Positions 41,411 through 50,158 of a stretch of 64,000 nt of DNA are shown one piece after another. Position 1 is the first letter of the stretch, and each line of letters begins with the position of its first letter. The position numbers were made by a program, and so were the translations under genes. The stretch comes from Paenibacillus_Z sp042653205 (GTDB taxonomy: Bacteria > Bacillota > Bacilli > Paenibacillales > Paenibacillaceae), in contig NZ_JBHSHY010000004.1 in assembly GCF_042653205.1 (NCBI RefSeq), forward strand, positions 1 through 64,000, read 5' to 3'. The notes under the pieces were generated by a model. It searched no databases. It was given only the letters and a program-made list of their open reading frames with translations, and was not told the origin of the DNA.

Positions 41411-43027
41411 ATGAGCAAGTTCAAGAGCAGGAACGGCGGAGGCCGAGCGGGCGCAGGGCGTAACGGCAGCCATGTGGCATCCGCGAAGCCGGCCGCAAGC
41501 GGCGCCTCGCAGGCGCCGGTCAACAAGAACGACGACGTCACCGTCGAGATCATCGGCTTGACGCACGAGGGCGAAGGGGTAGGCCGCGCGGACGGCTTTA
41601 CCCTTTTTGTGCAGGGGGCGCTTCCGGGCGAGACCGTGCGCGCGCGCGTGATGAAGGTCAAGAAGACGTACGGCTACGCGAAGCTGACGGAGATCGTCGC
41701 GCCGAGCGCCGACCGCGTCGACGCGCCGTGCCCGATCTACAAGCAGTGCGGCGGCTGCCAGCTGCAGCATATGGACTACGCCGCGCAGCTGCGGTGGAAG
41801 CGGCAGCACGTGGTGGACAGCCTGGAGCGGATCGGGAAGCTGCGGGTGGCTCCGCTTGCCGCTGCCGCCTCGACCGACGCGTCCCGAGACATGCTCGACG
41901 CGCTCGAGCAGGGCGCGCCCCGCCGCGAAGCGGGCGAACGCGCGGTGATCGTGCACCCGACGATCGGGATGGGCGAGCCGTGGCGCTACCGCAACAAGGC
42001 GTCCGTGCCGATGGGCATGGCGGTGAGCGGGGCGATCCACGGCAAGGACGGCCTGCCGCAGCCGGATCTGAACGGCGAGCGCCTGATCGGCGGCTTCTAC
42101 GCCCGCGGCAGCCACCGGATCATCGACATGGACGAGTGCCTCATCCAGCACAACAGCAACGACGAGATCGTCGCCCGCGTCAAGCAGATCGGCCGCGAGC
42201 TCGGCATCACCGCCTATAACGAAGCGACCGGCCAAGGCCTGCTCCGCCACGTCATGGCGCGCGTCGGCTTCGTGACCGGAGAGGCGATGATCGTGCTCAT
42301 CACGAACGGCAAGCGGATCCCGAACGTCGAGGCGTGGATCACGCGCATCCGCGAGACGATCCCGGGCGTGACGAGCATCGTGCAGAACATCAACCCGCGC
42401 GACACCAACGTCATCTTCGGTGACGAGACCCGCGTCCTCTGGGGCAGCGAGGTCATCTACGACGAGCTGGACGGCATCCGCTTCGCCATCTCCGCCCGGT
42501 CGTTCTACCAAGTGAACCCCGTGCAGACGGTGGCGCTCTACCGCAAAGCCGTCGAATACGCCGCGCTGACCGGCACCGAGCAAGTCATCGACGCCTACTG
42601 CGGCATCGGGACGATCTCGCTCTTCCTGGCGCGCCAAGCCGGCCATGTCCACGGCGTCGAGATCGTGCCTGAGGCCATCGAAGACGCCAAGCGCAACGCC
42701 GCGCTCAACGGCATCGCCAACGCCGCCTTCGAAGCCGGCCCGGCCGAAGTCGTCATCCCCCGCTGGCGCGAAGAAGGCATCGTCCCCGACGTCATCGTCG
42801 TCGACCCCCCGCGCAAAGGCTGCGACGAAGCGCTGCTCGCCACAATCCTGGCAATGAAGCCGGAGCGCGTAGTGTACGTGTCGTGCAACCCGGCCACGCT
42901 GGCGCGCGACCTGCGCGTGCTGGAGGATGGCGGGTACCGGACGGTGGAGGTGCAGCCGGTGGATATGTTCCCGCATACCGTGCACGTAGAATCGGTCGCA
43001 TTGTTGGTGAGGAATGGTACAGCATAA
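41411..43027 (+). CDS. rlmCD: 23S rRNA (uracil-5-)-methyltransferase RlmCD type
   Basis: A 538-residue SAM-dependent enzyme of the RumA/TrmA family. An extended basic N-terminus is followed by a TRAM domain (VTVEIIGLTHEGEGVGRADG). Cysteines in CPIYKQCGGCQLQHM form the Fe-S site. The methylase core has VIDAYCGIGTISLFLA, VVDPPRKGCDEALL and the catalytic Cys in YVSCNPATLARDL. Starts at 41378 and 41393 are in frame; 41411 is chosen by GGAG 12 nt upstream, so the first residues are uncertain. It is the last backbone gene: the island begins at its stop codon. Confidence 0.93.
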   Translation: MSKFKSRNGGGRAGAGRNGSHVASAKPAASGASQAPVNKNDDVTVEIIGLTHEGEGVGRADGFTLFVQGALPGETVRARVMKVKKTYGYAKLTEIVAPSADRVDAPCPIYKQCGGCQLQHMDYAAQLRWKRQHVVDSLERIGKLRVAPLAAAASTDASRDMLDALEQGAPRREAGERAVIVHPTIGMGEPWRYRNKASVPMGMAVSGAIHGKDGLPQPDLNGERLIGGFYARGSHRIIDMDECLIQHNSNDEIVARVKQIGRELGITAYNEATGQGLLRHVMARVGFVTGEAMIVLITNGKRIPNVEAWITRIRETIPGVTSIVQNINPRDTNVIFGDETRVLWGSEVIYDELDGIRFAISARSFYQVNPVQTVALYRKAVEYAALTGTEQVIDAYCGIGTISLFLARQAGHVHGVEIVPEAIEDAKRNAALNGIANAAFEAGPAEVVIPRWREEGIVPDVIVVDPPRKGCDEALLATILAMKPERVVYVSCNPATLARDLRVLEDGGYRTVEVQPVDMFPHTVHVESVALLVRNGTA

Positions 43028-43127
43028 TATAATCCTTATATTTACTGGATTTTTTGATATGGTACAGATTCAAAAAGTTATTAGTACAGAGGACGGAAAT
43101 TAGGCTTGATGTAAAATTGATGTAAAA
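43014..43127. promoter_or_regulatory. probable integration junction with integrase arm sites
   Basis: The junction lies at the 3' end of rlmCD, where GC-rich DNA changes to AT-rich DNA. ATGGTACAG occurs at 43014-43022 (the last codons of rlmCD) and again at 43059-43067. Two perfectly tandem 11-bp units TTGATGTAAAA lie at 43106-43116 and 43117-43127. Tandem repeats of this kind are typical arm-binding sites of Tn916/ICEBs1-like integrases, whose gene begins 57 bp further on. The exact core is inferred. Confidence 0.55.
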
Positions 43128-43155
43128 AGCGATCAGAAGTTAGCCTAAATGAACC

Positions 43156-43185
43156 GAAGACGCCAGGAAATACCTAGGCGTCTTC
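43156..43185 (-). terminator. hairpin at the end of the integrase gene
   Basis: GAAGACGCC (43156-43164) and GGCGTCTTC (43177-43185) are perfectly complementary and overlap the integrase stop codon. There is no T run. Confidence 0.5.
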
Positions 43186-44365
43186 AATATTGTCCTTGTG
43201 CAGCTTTAGATGTAAAGAATGATTCGAATTTATCAGCAGCGGCTTGATCTGCAGTTCGAAGAGCATGGCCGTAAATATTCATTGTTGTAGTAATGCTTCC
43301 GTGTCCTAACCGTTCTGAAATGATTTTGGCATGAACACCTTGGTTAATCAGAATTGTAGCCGAGGTATGCCGAAGATCATGGAATCGAATGTATCGAAAC
43401 CCGTTTTTCTTAACGAACTGTCGAAACCAAAGATAGGGCCGTTCATGATGGAAAGGTTGCCCATCTGTATGTGAAAACATAAAAAACCAATTGCCGCCGC
43501 GCCATGCATCCCCGATGTTATTTCGTTCCTGCATTCTGTAGTCGTAATATTCTTTTAGCTCTTTAAGCATGGAGTTTGGTAATGCAACTTTACGAATGGA
43601 TTTCTTTGTCTTAGGCTGTTTCACGATGACTTCACCTTTCAGAGCATGGATCATGCTCTGTGAAACATCTAACACGCCCGTGTTAAAATCAAGATGCTTC
43701 CATTCAAGTCCAAGCAACTCACTCCGTCGTAATCCAGTTGTAAGAGCTAAAGTAATCATTATCCTCCAGTGATAAGGTTCACATTGCAGTGCTCGAAGCA
43801 TTTGTTCAACTTCTGCTTCATCATATGGGATAATCTCCTTTGAATCGACTTTTGGTTTTTGCACGTCACTAACCGGATTTCGTTTGATGATTCTCCATTC
43901 AACTGCACGTTTTAGAATGTTTTTTAAGATACGGTGATTAATCTCGATCGTTCCAGAGGCTAAACCTCCATTTTTTTTATCTCCGCGGCTGCCCTCTTTT
44001 TCAAGTTTATCGAGAAAATTTATAATATGGAGGGGCTTAATATCCTCTAACTGCATGTGTTGGAAAGCAGGCAGGATACGAATTTTTAGATTCGATTCGT
44101 ATGTATACAATGTCTTATAACCCAGATGTTTAACGGCATATTTATTGCGCCATTCTTCAACAAACGCTCCGAATGTCATTTTCTGTGGTGCGATATATTC
44201 ACCAGCTTCAACTTCCTGACGAAATTTTGCATATTCGCTTTCAGCTTCTTTTTTGGTACGGCAATTAACGGTTTTTGTGCGTCGTATATACTTGCCTTGG
44301 TGGTCTTTACCAAGGCTTACAGTCAAGAACCACGAATTGTCTCCACGCTTTTGAATGTTAGCCAT
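43184..44365 (-). CDS. int: site-specific tyrosine integrase (Tn916/ICE/phage type)
   Basis: A 393-residue integrase read leftward; the ATG at 44365 has GGAGAG 7 nt upstream. It has an N-terminal arm-binding domain (MANIQKRGDNSWFLTVSLGK with KTVNCRTKKEAESEYAKF), a SAM-like core-binding domain (MTFGAFVEEWRNKYAVKHLG), and a catalytic domain with TTGLRRSELLGLEW (Arg), FHDLRHTSATILI (His-x-x-Arg) and LGHGSITTTMNIYGH (His and Tyr). All catalytic residues are present. It lies at the rlmCD end of the island, as is usual for elements integrated in that gene. Confidence 0.93.
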   Translation of the reverse strand: MANIQKRGDNSWFLTVSLGKDHQGKYIRRTKTVNCRTKKEAESEYAKFRQEVEAGEYIAPQKMTFGAFVEEWRNKYAVKHLGYKTLYTYESNLKIRILPAFQHMQLEDIKPLHIINFLDKLEKEGSRGDKKNGGLASGTIEINHRILKNILKRAVEWRIIKRNPVSDVQKPKVDSKEIIPYDEAEVEQMLRALQCEPYHWRIMITLALTTGLRRSELLGLEWKHLDFNTGVLDVSQSMIHALKGEVIVKQPKTKKSIRKVALPNSMLKELKEYYDYRMQERNNIGDAWRGGNWFFMFSHTDGQPFHHERPYLWFRQFVKKNGFRYIRFHDLRHTSATILINQGVHAKIISERLGHGSITTTMNIYGHALRTADQAAADKFESFFTSKAAQGQY

Positions 44366-44488
44366 ACTAAATCTCTCCAACTCCAGAGTGTAGTGTTCTG
44401 CTGTTATAATGAAAATCAGCAAAGTATATTTACATTTTTCCCCTTAATGTTTCAAAAGAAACGTGGATGACATAAATACAGTATTGAA

Positions 44489-44517
44489 AAAGGGTCTCGC
44501 CGCTAACGAGACCCTTT
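44489..44517 (-). terminator. terminator of the recombinase trio
   Basis: Perfect 11-bp arms AAAGGGTCTCG (44489-44499) and CGAGACCCTTT (44507-44517). In the leftward direction the stem is followed by a T run. Confidence 0.85.
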
Positions 44518-44589
44518 AAGCTTGATTTATTACTATATACTTATTGTCATTTCCTAATAATAATCGGGCAGCTTGCAGTTACACATTTA

Positions 44590-45528
44590 TTACTGTTGTT
44601 CAACCTCCTGGGCCAGGATTTTGGCTAGGTCATTCAACGGTGGGATATAGCGTAATGTTGTAGCCATTATCTGATGCCCCAGCTGCCTTTGGATTTCGAC
44701 CATGTTCATTCCGGCTGATTGCATGAGATAGCCAGCTGTACGCCTCAAATCGTGAGGGGTTGCGATTCTGGATAAATTAGCTTCGAGGCATAAATTCTTT
44801 AGTAATTTTCGTAACGTATCACCAGTTAACGGTTTGTCCTTTCGAAAGAATAATGTATCTCTACCTTTTTCTGCCCAATTTATGTAGTTCGGATGATTGA
44901 CATACCGCCTAAGCTCTTCTGATAGAGCAGTAGTAATACTAGTAGAACGAGCATCATTTTTCTGCCCTTCTATTATCATTACCATCCTGGTGTCTAGGTT
45001 AACACTGGTTCGAGAAACGGATACAACTTCTGAATTCCTAACCCCAGTAATCAGCATGAACCAGATCAAAACGAATTCCTGGCGAAAGAAAGGATCTTTT
45101 TTTAAGGCAGCACCGAGAAGAGCAAGGCATTCCTCTTTTGAAAGAGCAGTATTTTTGATCGGCCGGTCATAATATGGATTAGGATAGTCCTCCATTGGGT
45201 TAAGTTGAATCAACTCCATGTCATATAGGAATTTAAAGAAATTTTTTAAAGAACTGATCGCATTGTACATAACATTCTTCGTTGCCTGATAATCTTCGCG
45301 AAGGTATTCTACAAATTGGTCGATAAAGTATTGCTGAATGGGTCGAAATGAGCCGGGATGCTTTGGGCTGGCATGGAATTTGTCGAAATCAAGTTCGCCT
45401 TCAAATCCTCTCAAATGCAAATACTTTTCAAACTTTCGCAGGTCGCGTTCAACATATTCTTTCGCTGTAAGATCTACATGCTCATACCAAAATTTATAGT
45501 ACTTGGATTCGAATAAAATGTTGTTCAT
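44590..45528 (-). CDS. tyrosine recombinase, third gene of a recombinase trio
   Basis: A 312-residue recombinase with an N-terminal core-binding domain (residues 20-110) and a catalytic domain with ITGVRNSEVVSVSR (Arg), TPHDLRRTAGYLMQSAGMN (His-x-x-Arg) and LGHQIMATTLRYI (His, Tyr). It is last of three leftward adjacent recombinase genes, 13 bp after the second. Trios like this are known as recombinase-in-trio (RIT) elements. Which subunit does what is not known. Confidence 0.88.
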   Translation of the reverse strand: MNNILFESKYYKFWYEHVDLTAKEYVERDLRKFEKYLHLRGFEGELDFDKFHASPKHPGSFRPIQQYFIDQFVEYLREDYQATKNVMYNAISSLKNFFKFLYDMELIQLNPMEDYPNPYYDRPIKNTALSKEECLALLGAALKKDPFFRQEFVLIWFMLITGVRNSEVVSVSRTSVNLDTRMVMIIEGQKNDARSTSITTALSEELRRYVNHPNYINWAEKGRDTLFFRKDKPLTGDTLRKLLKNLCLEANLSRIATPHDLRRTAGYLMQSAGMNMVEIQRQLGHQIMATTLRYIPPLNDLAKILAQEVEQQ

Positions 45529-45541
45529 CTATCGGATCTCC

Positions 45542-46651
45542 TTAGAAAAAATCATTGACTTTCAGATTTCCTAATGGATGTTGATTGATTACTTTAACAA
45601 GCATGCTATCAAACATTTTAAGATAAACCAGTGTTGAGCTGAGCCACTTATGCCTAAGCAGCTCTTGGATCGTATATATATTTACACCTGATTCCAGCAA
45701 ATAAAGGGCAAACGAATGACGGAGAGAGTGAACAGATAGCTGATAAACTCTTTTGTCATCATCAGTAATAGTTGACGCCTCATCAATGAGATTGGTAAAC
45801 ATTTTTTGAATAGTACTCTCATGGAGTGGTGTAATACCCTTATCGTCGGAGAATACATATAGCTCAGAATAATTGGCTGACTCCTTAAGGGCACCATACC
45901 TGAAATTTACATACTTACACAGCAGTTCAAGTGAAAAATTAGTGATTTTACATGGAGTTTTAAATTCTTTTTCGCCCTTTGAACGAACGCAAATGTCTTG
46001 TGTCTGCGGTTTAATGTCTCCAATTTGAAGAGAACATAGCTCACTGAGGCGTATCCCGGTCCCGAGAAACGTCCACAGTATAATAAAGTTCCGATGTGAT
46101 TCACGTCCTAATCTAGCTAGCAGTATCAACTCATCAATTTGTTCTTTAGTGAATGCACGAGGTACACGTCGTTTATCAACCTCCACCTTTAATACCCGCT
46201 TTAGTTTATCTATCTTTTCTTCATAAAAATGCTCAAGAATGGTTCGCAAAAAGCTTCTCAAAAAGGCAGCCTTTTTGCTTCGAGTATTTTTATTTTTCAC
46301 CGGAGCCAAGTAATCACTTAAATGTTGAGAGGTACAAATCGTTTTGAAATCAGGGTCTTGATCGAAATGTTGATTGCAGAATTTGATAAACCAATTCATT
46401 TCATAGCGATAAGCTACTTGTGATTTTTCCGCAAGTTCAGTAAATGAATCGCTCGAAAAATAGAACTCGACAGCATCACTTAGTTTTACATGCTTACGAG
46501 CTTTTTCGTTGTTTGTCGATTTTGGAATCCAATCCATTTGATTTAAAGCTTGGAGAAAATTATGGGGACCGTATGCTTCGGCCATTTCTTTAATTTTGTC
46601 CTCCAATAAGAGGTCCATTTCGAATTCTTTATCATAAATAGGCATGCTCAT
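45542..46651 (-). CDS. tyrosine recombinase, second gene of the trio
   Basis: A 369-residue recombinase. The catalytic core has GTGIRLSELCSLQIGDI (Arg), SVHSLRHSFALYLLESGVN (His-x-x-Arg), LLRHKWLSSTLVYLKMF (His, Tyr). Its start overlaps the stop of the preceding recombinase by 4 bp (ATGA), so translation is coupled. AT-rich codon use differs clearly from the backbone. Confidence 0.88.
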   Translation of the reverse strand: MSMPIYDKEFEMDLLLEDKIKEMAEAYGPHNFLQALNQMDWIPKSTNNEKARKHVKLSDAVEFYFSSDSFTELAEKSQVAYRYEMNWFIKFCNQHFDQDPDFKTICTSQHLSDYLAPVKNKNTRSKKAAFLRSFLRTILEHFYEEKIDKLKRVLKVEVDKRRVPRAFTKEQIDELILLARLGRESHRNFIILWTFLGTGIRLSELCSLQIGDIKPQTQDICVRSKGEKEFKTPCKITNFSLELLCKYVNFRYGALKESANYSELYVFSDDKGITPLHESTIQKMFTNLIDEASTITDDDKRVYQLSVHSLRHSFALYLLESGVNIYTIQELLRHKWLSSTLVYLKMFDSMLVKVINQHPLGNLKVNDFF

Positions 46652-48171
46652 TTACCTCCTCGGTATGAATAATCAAGCTTATTCACTTCTTGTGAAAGCC
46701 AATTTGAAATCTGATTTAGATGGGTATATAAACTAACCGTGTCCATTTTAATTACCCGCGTAAGTGCTTGAATCACTTGTGGTGGAGGATTTTGACCAAC
46801 TAGATTCGTTACGAAACAATGGCGAAATAAATGTAAGCCGCCGGGGAATGTCCAGCCAGCGATATGGCTGTATAATTTATAGTTGTTTTGAAATTTCCTT
46901 ACAATTCTTTTTGGATCGTCGCCAAATAAGTATGTAGACTTCGAAGGAACGCTATGGAACATTTTTAAATCACGATAGAGTTCTCCCGACAGTGGTAATT
47001 CGTGATATTTTCCGCCTTTACTGTGAATACAAATCGTTCGGATTTCCATATTAATGTCATTCCACGATACTTGTGAGATTTCCATAGAACGCAAGCCAAG
47101 TGTAAGCATGAATTGAAAAGCGATCCGCTCCATAAGTGGATTCTCGGAATATACCTCAATAACATTAAAAAACACAGTGACCTGTTCTTTAGTAGGTAAG
47201 TTTCGGAAACGATATCGAGCTGCTTTAATCGATTTAATTTTTTTTGCAGGGTCTGGAAATCCGAAAGTTTTTTTCAAAAATAAAAAGAAGCTTCTAATAG
47301 CATAGATACATTCACTAATGGTAATGAGGCTATACTCTCCTTTTCGCTGTTTCTTCAGTAGATAGGAACGAAATTCCTGTAGATGGGTCTCTTTAATGGA
47401 TAAGATTGGAACAGTATGAGATTGGCAAGCTACGAAATCCTTCATATTGTCTACCAGCCAAACCAACAAAGAATTGATGTGCGTCTTGACTCTTGCTTTG
47501 GTATGATCAGATTTGCCCTCTTTTGTTAACTGTTTCATATACATTTCAATCTTCGGATGAACTGGTGTTCCTTTATTTGTTTTCAATGGCGTAAAGAGCA
47601 GGCTATATTTTTCTGTATCTTGCAAGGTAGTCTGTAGAAATTGATTTGCGTGCTGAACAATAAACGCCATTAGGTTCTGTTTTCTACCGGTTGTTGCAAA
47701 TGATGATGATAAATACGTCAAGACCTCATTGTCCGTGAATTGCTTATCTAAAATATCACTGACAGGTATCTTCAAATGTGCAGCAATTTTTTGCGATAGT
47801 TCTCGAACCATGATGTACTCGTTATAAAAAGCAAAGGCATCATACGTCAGCTTCTGCTTAAGATATTCCTTCAAAACATTCGTTGGAATTTCAGGTATCA
47901 CATTGTTTTCCCATATCCACTGGTTGATTCCCTGTCGTCCAATATGAACATTGATCGGTGCTTCCGATTGTTTAAGATTACTCGCGTAAAGCATGCTCTC
48001 AATCCTCGCTCGAGTTAATTTTCTAATATCATGATCGTCACGAAGATCAGTAAACATACCTTCACAAAGAAGAATCTTTTCGTTTAAAGAAGCATTCTGC
48101 CGAAAAGATTCTTTTGTTATTTCTTCGGTTTCCAAACGTGAAGGGGGTTGGGCTTTCATATCCTTTTCCAT
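46648..48171 (-). CDS. large tyrosine recombinase, first gene of the trio
   Basis: A 507-residue recombinase. The ATG at 48171 with GGAGG 8-12 nt upstream is preferred over a start 99 nt earlier, which would read through a terminator-like region. The extra length is N-terminal. The catalytic region has LTLGLRSMEISQVSWNDI (Arg) and LHLFRHCFVTNLVG (His-x-x-Arg). The second His box is altered (LTRVIKMDTVSLYTHLN keeps the Tyr but not the usual Gly-His). The mixture of intact and modified active sites is in line with divided labour in trios. Confidence 0.85.
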   Translation of the reverse strand: MEKDMKAQPPSRLETEEITKESFRQNASLNEKILLCEGMFTDLRDDHDIRKLTRARIESMLYASNLKQSEAPINVHIGRQGINQWIWENNVIPEIPTNVLKEYLKQKLTYDAFAFYNEYIMVRELSQKIAAHLKIPVSDILDKQFTDNEVLTYLSSSFATTGRKQNLMAFIVQHANQFLQTTLQDTEKYSLLFTPLKTNKGTPVHPKIEMYMKQLTKEGKSDHTKARVKTHINSLLVWLVDNMKDFVACQSHTVPILSIKETHLQEFRSYLLKKQRKGEYSLITISECIYAIRSFFLFLKKTFGFPDPAKKIKSIKAARYRFRNLPTKEQVTVFFNVIEVYSENPLMERIAFQFMLTLGLRSMEISQVSWNDINMEIRTICIHSKGGKYHELPLSGELYRDLKMFHSVPSKSTYLFGDDPKRIVRKFQNNYKLYSHIAGWTFPGGLHLFRHCFVTNLVGQNPPPQVIQALTRVIKMDTVSLYTHLNQISNWLSQEVNKLDYSYRGGK

Positions 48172-48265
48172 ACTGATTCCTCCCACAGCAGATGAGTTTT
48201 TCACTACACCAACAGGGTGGCCAATAATTATCTGCTGCCTGAAAATTCTTACTTGTATAAGAAAA

Positions 48266-48290
48266 ACCATCCTCCGAATCGGAAGATGGT
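48266..48290 (-). terminator. terminator or attenuator before the recombinase trio
   Basis: ACCATCCTCC (48266-48275) pairs with GGAAGATGGT (48281-48290), one wobble, with a T run on the leftward side. It lies 95 bp before the first recombinase start, so read-through may set recombinase expression. Confidence 0.65.
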
Positions 48291-48306
48291 CTGATTCAAA
48301 TATGAT

Positions 48307-49119
48307 TTAGATTTCACGAATATCTGTCTCATCCCGGAAATCTAATTCCATTAAAGTTTGTTGATATTCTTGAAGCTTCCCAGGTTTTGGTCCCATCACC
48401 CATAAAGATCGCTCTGATCGTAATGGTAAGTAAGTTGTCACTAAATGCGTAGCAAACGGAAAGGTGTTGAGGATTTCTTTTCTTTTGGCTTTATGAAGGA
48501 CGGGTTCATGTGGTAAATGAAATTCAAAATAATCTAATTCCGGATACGTAGTCACCCAGCGTCCTGTCGTTAGGGGTCCAGCCTGTTCAAGCAGGCGCTG
48601 AGCATCTGTGATTAAGTATCCAGCAATGTTTCGACCAACACGATCCTTCTCTTCATAAAGTGCCTCAACGCTGATCCTTTTTGCAGACCCGTCGAGATTA
48701 TATTCCGTAAAATCTTTAAATGAGTTCTCGACGGGTTCTTTTTCAGTGATAATTTGCCACGGGACATTAAACATGATTGCTAGAATGAATGTGATCAAAT
48801 AGTCCGGCCGCAGCGTATGGTTGATCAACGAAAATCCAGTTTTTGTTGAACCTGATACGTTGTGTGCAATTTGTTCTTGAGTTATTTTATAAGTTATTGT
48901 GCAGAGTTGTCGTCTAAAGATTGGATCAGGATCTCTTAATAGTTGCTCCCATAGGCTGCGATTACTCTGGATGATCAAAATCTCTTTATATTTCATTGCT
49001 TTTAAGTAACGTTTTAGTTCGCCTTTTTTCTGAGGATCTTTGATGCTTATATAATTTTGTGCTTGCTGAAGTGGTTCGGCCCTATAAAGCGGGTAGAAAT
49101 TATTACCGTTCTTACTCAT
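48307..49119 (-). CDS. uncharacterised 270-residue protein upstream of the recombinase trio
   Basis: A leftward gene with no family I recognise. The sequence is soluble and mixed alpha/beta. It has a short Lys-rich N-terminal region (KKGELKRYLKAMKYKEILII), a conserved-looking RRQLCTITYKITQEQIAHNV that could be a helix-turn-helix, and an aromatic C-terminal half (YPELDYFEFHLPHEP). GGTGATCC precedes the ATG. It begins 6 nt after the stop of a 35-residue frame. Its place between the excisionase side and the recombinases suggests a regulatory or targeting subunit of the trio element, but no function is claimed. Confidence 0.7.
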   Translation of the reverse strand: MSKNGNNFYPLYRAEPLQQAQNYISIKDPQKKGELKRYLKAMKYKEILIIQSNRSLWEQLLRDPDPIFRRQLCTITYKITQEQIAHNVSGSTKTGFSLINHTLRPDYLITFILAIMFNVPWQIITEKEPVENSFKDFTEYNLDGSAKRISVEALYEEKDRVGRNIAGYLITDAQRLLEQAGPLTTGRWVTTYPELDYFEFHLPHEPVLHKAKRKEILNTFPFATHLVTTYLPLRSERSLWVMGPKPGKLQEYQQTLMELDFRDETDIREI

Positions 49120-49125
49120 AATGGA

Positions 49126-49233
49126 TCACCAATGACAATGATACATCGTTGTTTGACCATCAATAGAAATTCTTACTTGAGTAAGTTTTCCTATAGAAAG
49201 TCGGGCCGCGGGAATACTCATTCTAGTCAACAT
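49126..49233 (-). CDS. 35-residue peptide, first frame of the trio transcript
   Basis: From the ATG at 49233 with AGGAGG 8 nt upstream the frame reads MLTRMSIPAARLSIGKLTQV, continues RISIDGQTTMYHCHW and stops at 49126. The strong ribosome site and the 6-nt spacing to the 270-residue gene argue for translation, perhaps as a coupled leader. The Shine-Dalgarno (49242-49246 on the plus strand) faces a complementary CCTCC (from 49253-49257) seven bases upstream in the mRNA, so it could be masked. A palindrome CTTACT-TG-AGTAAG lies within it (49172-49185). Confidence 0.5.
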   Translation of the reverse strand: MLTRMSIPAARLSIGKLTQVRISIDGQTTMYHCHW

Positions 49234-49311
49234 TAAACCAACCTCCTGAAAAGGAGGGCCCAAGACCGAGTAAGATTTCGTGTCTTGTTTAACCAGATCG
49301 TTGCACACTTA

Positions 49312-49389
49312 TGTTTTGAAGATGAGTTCATAAAATATTGGCTCGACTTCAAAACAAAAAAGCACTTCACATCAACAGATGTAAAGTGC
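49312..49389. other. two adjacent hairpins upstream of the trio transcript
   Basis: TGTTTTGAAG (49312-49321) and CTTCAAAACA (49347-49356) are perfectly inverted. GCACTTCACATC (49362-49373) pairs with GATGTAAAGTGC (49378-49389) at 11 of 12 positions and is followed leftward by six T, so it reads as a leftward terminator. It may mark the right edge of the trio element. Confidence 0.5.
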
Positions 49390-49570
49390 AGCTTAGTCTC
49401 TCATATGAAAGGATTACAGCCACATGCTATCCCAAAAGGCGAAAAGGGATAAAAGGGCAGACTTATAGTAGGACGTTGATTCCTCATTAATGCTCACTTC
49501 AGGCCAAGCCTGTAATTGATACACATTTTACAATAAGTTCAAGGATAAATCAATTCAAAAGAATTAACCT
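49390..49570. other. gap between the trio element and the excisionase-like gene
   Basis: No gene seen. The stretch is AT-rich, with short GGCGAAAAGGGATAAAAGGG-like repeats at about 49437-49459, and probably carries the promoter of the next gene. Confidence 0.4.
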
Positions 49571-49583
49571 GGAGGCGATCGGA

Positions 49584-49760
49584 ATGAAGCAAATAATAAC
49601 CGTAAATGAACTTGCGAGTTATCTGCAGGTATCCACTGACAGTATCTATGCGATGGTACGTGAGAATCAGATTCCTCATATAAGGGTGCGCAGAAGAATT
49701 TTATTTAGCATGGATATGATCGAGGAATGGATGAGAAGCAAAGCACACTTATCGGTTTAA
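49584..49760 (+). CDS. excisionase-like helix-turn-helix protein (58 residues)
   Basis: The ATG at 49584 has GGAGG 8 nt upstream; the TAA is at 49758. The product MKQIITVNELASYLQVSTDS, then IYAMVRENQIPHIRVRRRIL, FSMDMIEEWM is the MerR-like HTH_17 fold of excisionase-family DNA-binding proteins. In integrative elements xis usually neighbours int; here the recombinase trio lies between them. It is closed by a strong terminator. Confidence 0.85.
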   Translation: MKQIITVNELASYLQVSTDSIYAMVRENQIPHIRVRRRILFSMDMIEEWMRSKAHLSV

Positions 49761-49773
49761 TAGAATCAAGAAT

Positions 49774-49816
49774 ACAGCAGGTAAAGTCCCCATAAAAGGA
49801 CTTTCCTGCTGTTTTT
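49774..49816 (+). terminator. terminator after the excisionase-like gene
   Basis: ACAGCAGG plus AAAGTCC (49774-49789) pair with GGACTTT plus CCTGCTGT (49798-49812) with one bulged base, followed by T5. Confidence 0.9.
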
Positions 49817-49884
49817 GGTTATCATTATGAATTGATATAATCATTGCTGGAACTTTGATGATATTTTGAGAGAGGGGCCATCTT

Positions 49885-50076
49885 TTGAAAAAGGAAATTG
49901 ATGATTTGATTGAATATTTTGAACGGAACTTAGCTGAATTACTGCGGGATCTTCAGTTGGAACCTAATGACGAATTTCTGAAAGGAAAAATCGCTGGCAT
50001 TAAGCAAGCACTCATTACATGTCGAATGTACAACAGACCTGAAAATGGGAATCAAATAGATGTGATCATTGATTGA
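49885..50076 (+). CDS. small acidic helical protein (63 residues)
   Basis: Starts at TTG 49885 with AGAGGGG about 9 nt upstream. The product (MKKEIDDLIEYFERNLAELL start) is mostly amphipathic helix with a heptad-like leucine pattern through residue 45. No family recognised. It is the first of three small rightward frames leading to the zeta-like kinase. Confidence 0.55.
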   Translation: MKKEIDDLIEYFERNLAELLRDLQLEPNDEFLKGKIAGIKQALITCRMYNRPENGNQIDVIID

Positions 50077-50158
50077 TGTTCGTTAAGAATAGCCGGAAAA
50101 TTCTTATGTGTTATAATCGAATCAAGGCCAATACTGGAGTAACGGGATGGTGAGCTAA

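Noticed and set aside
43020..43183. tRNA gene as integration target of the island
   Set aside because: No cloverleaf or CCA end is present; the junction is the protein-coding 3' end of rlmCD.
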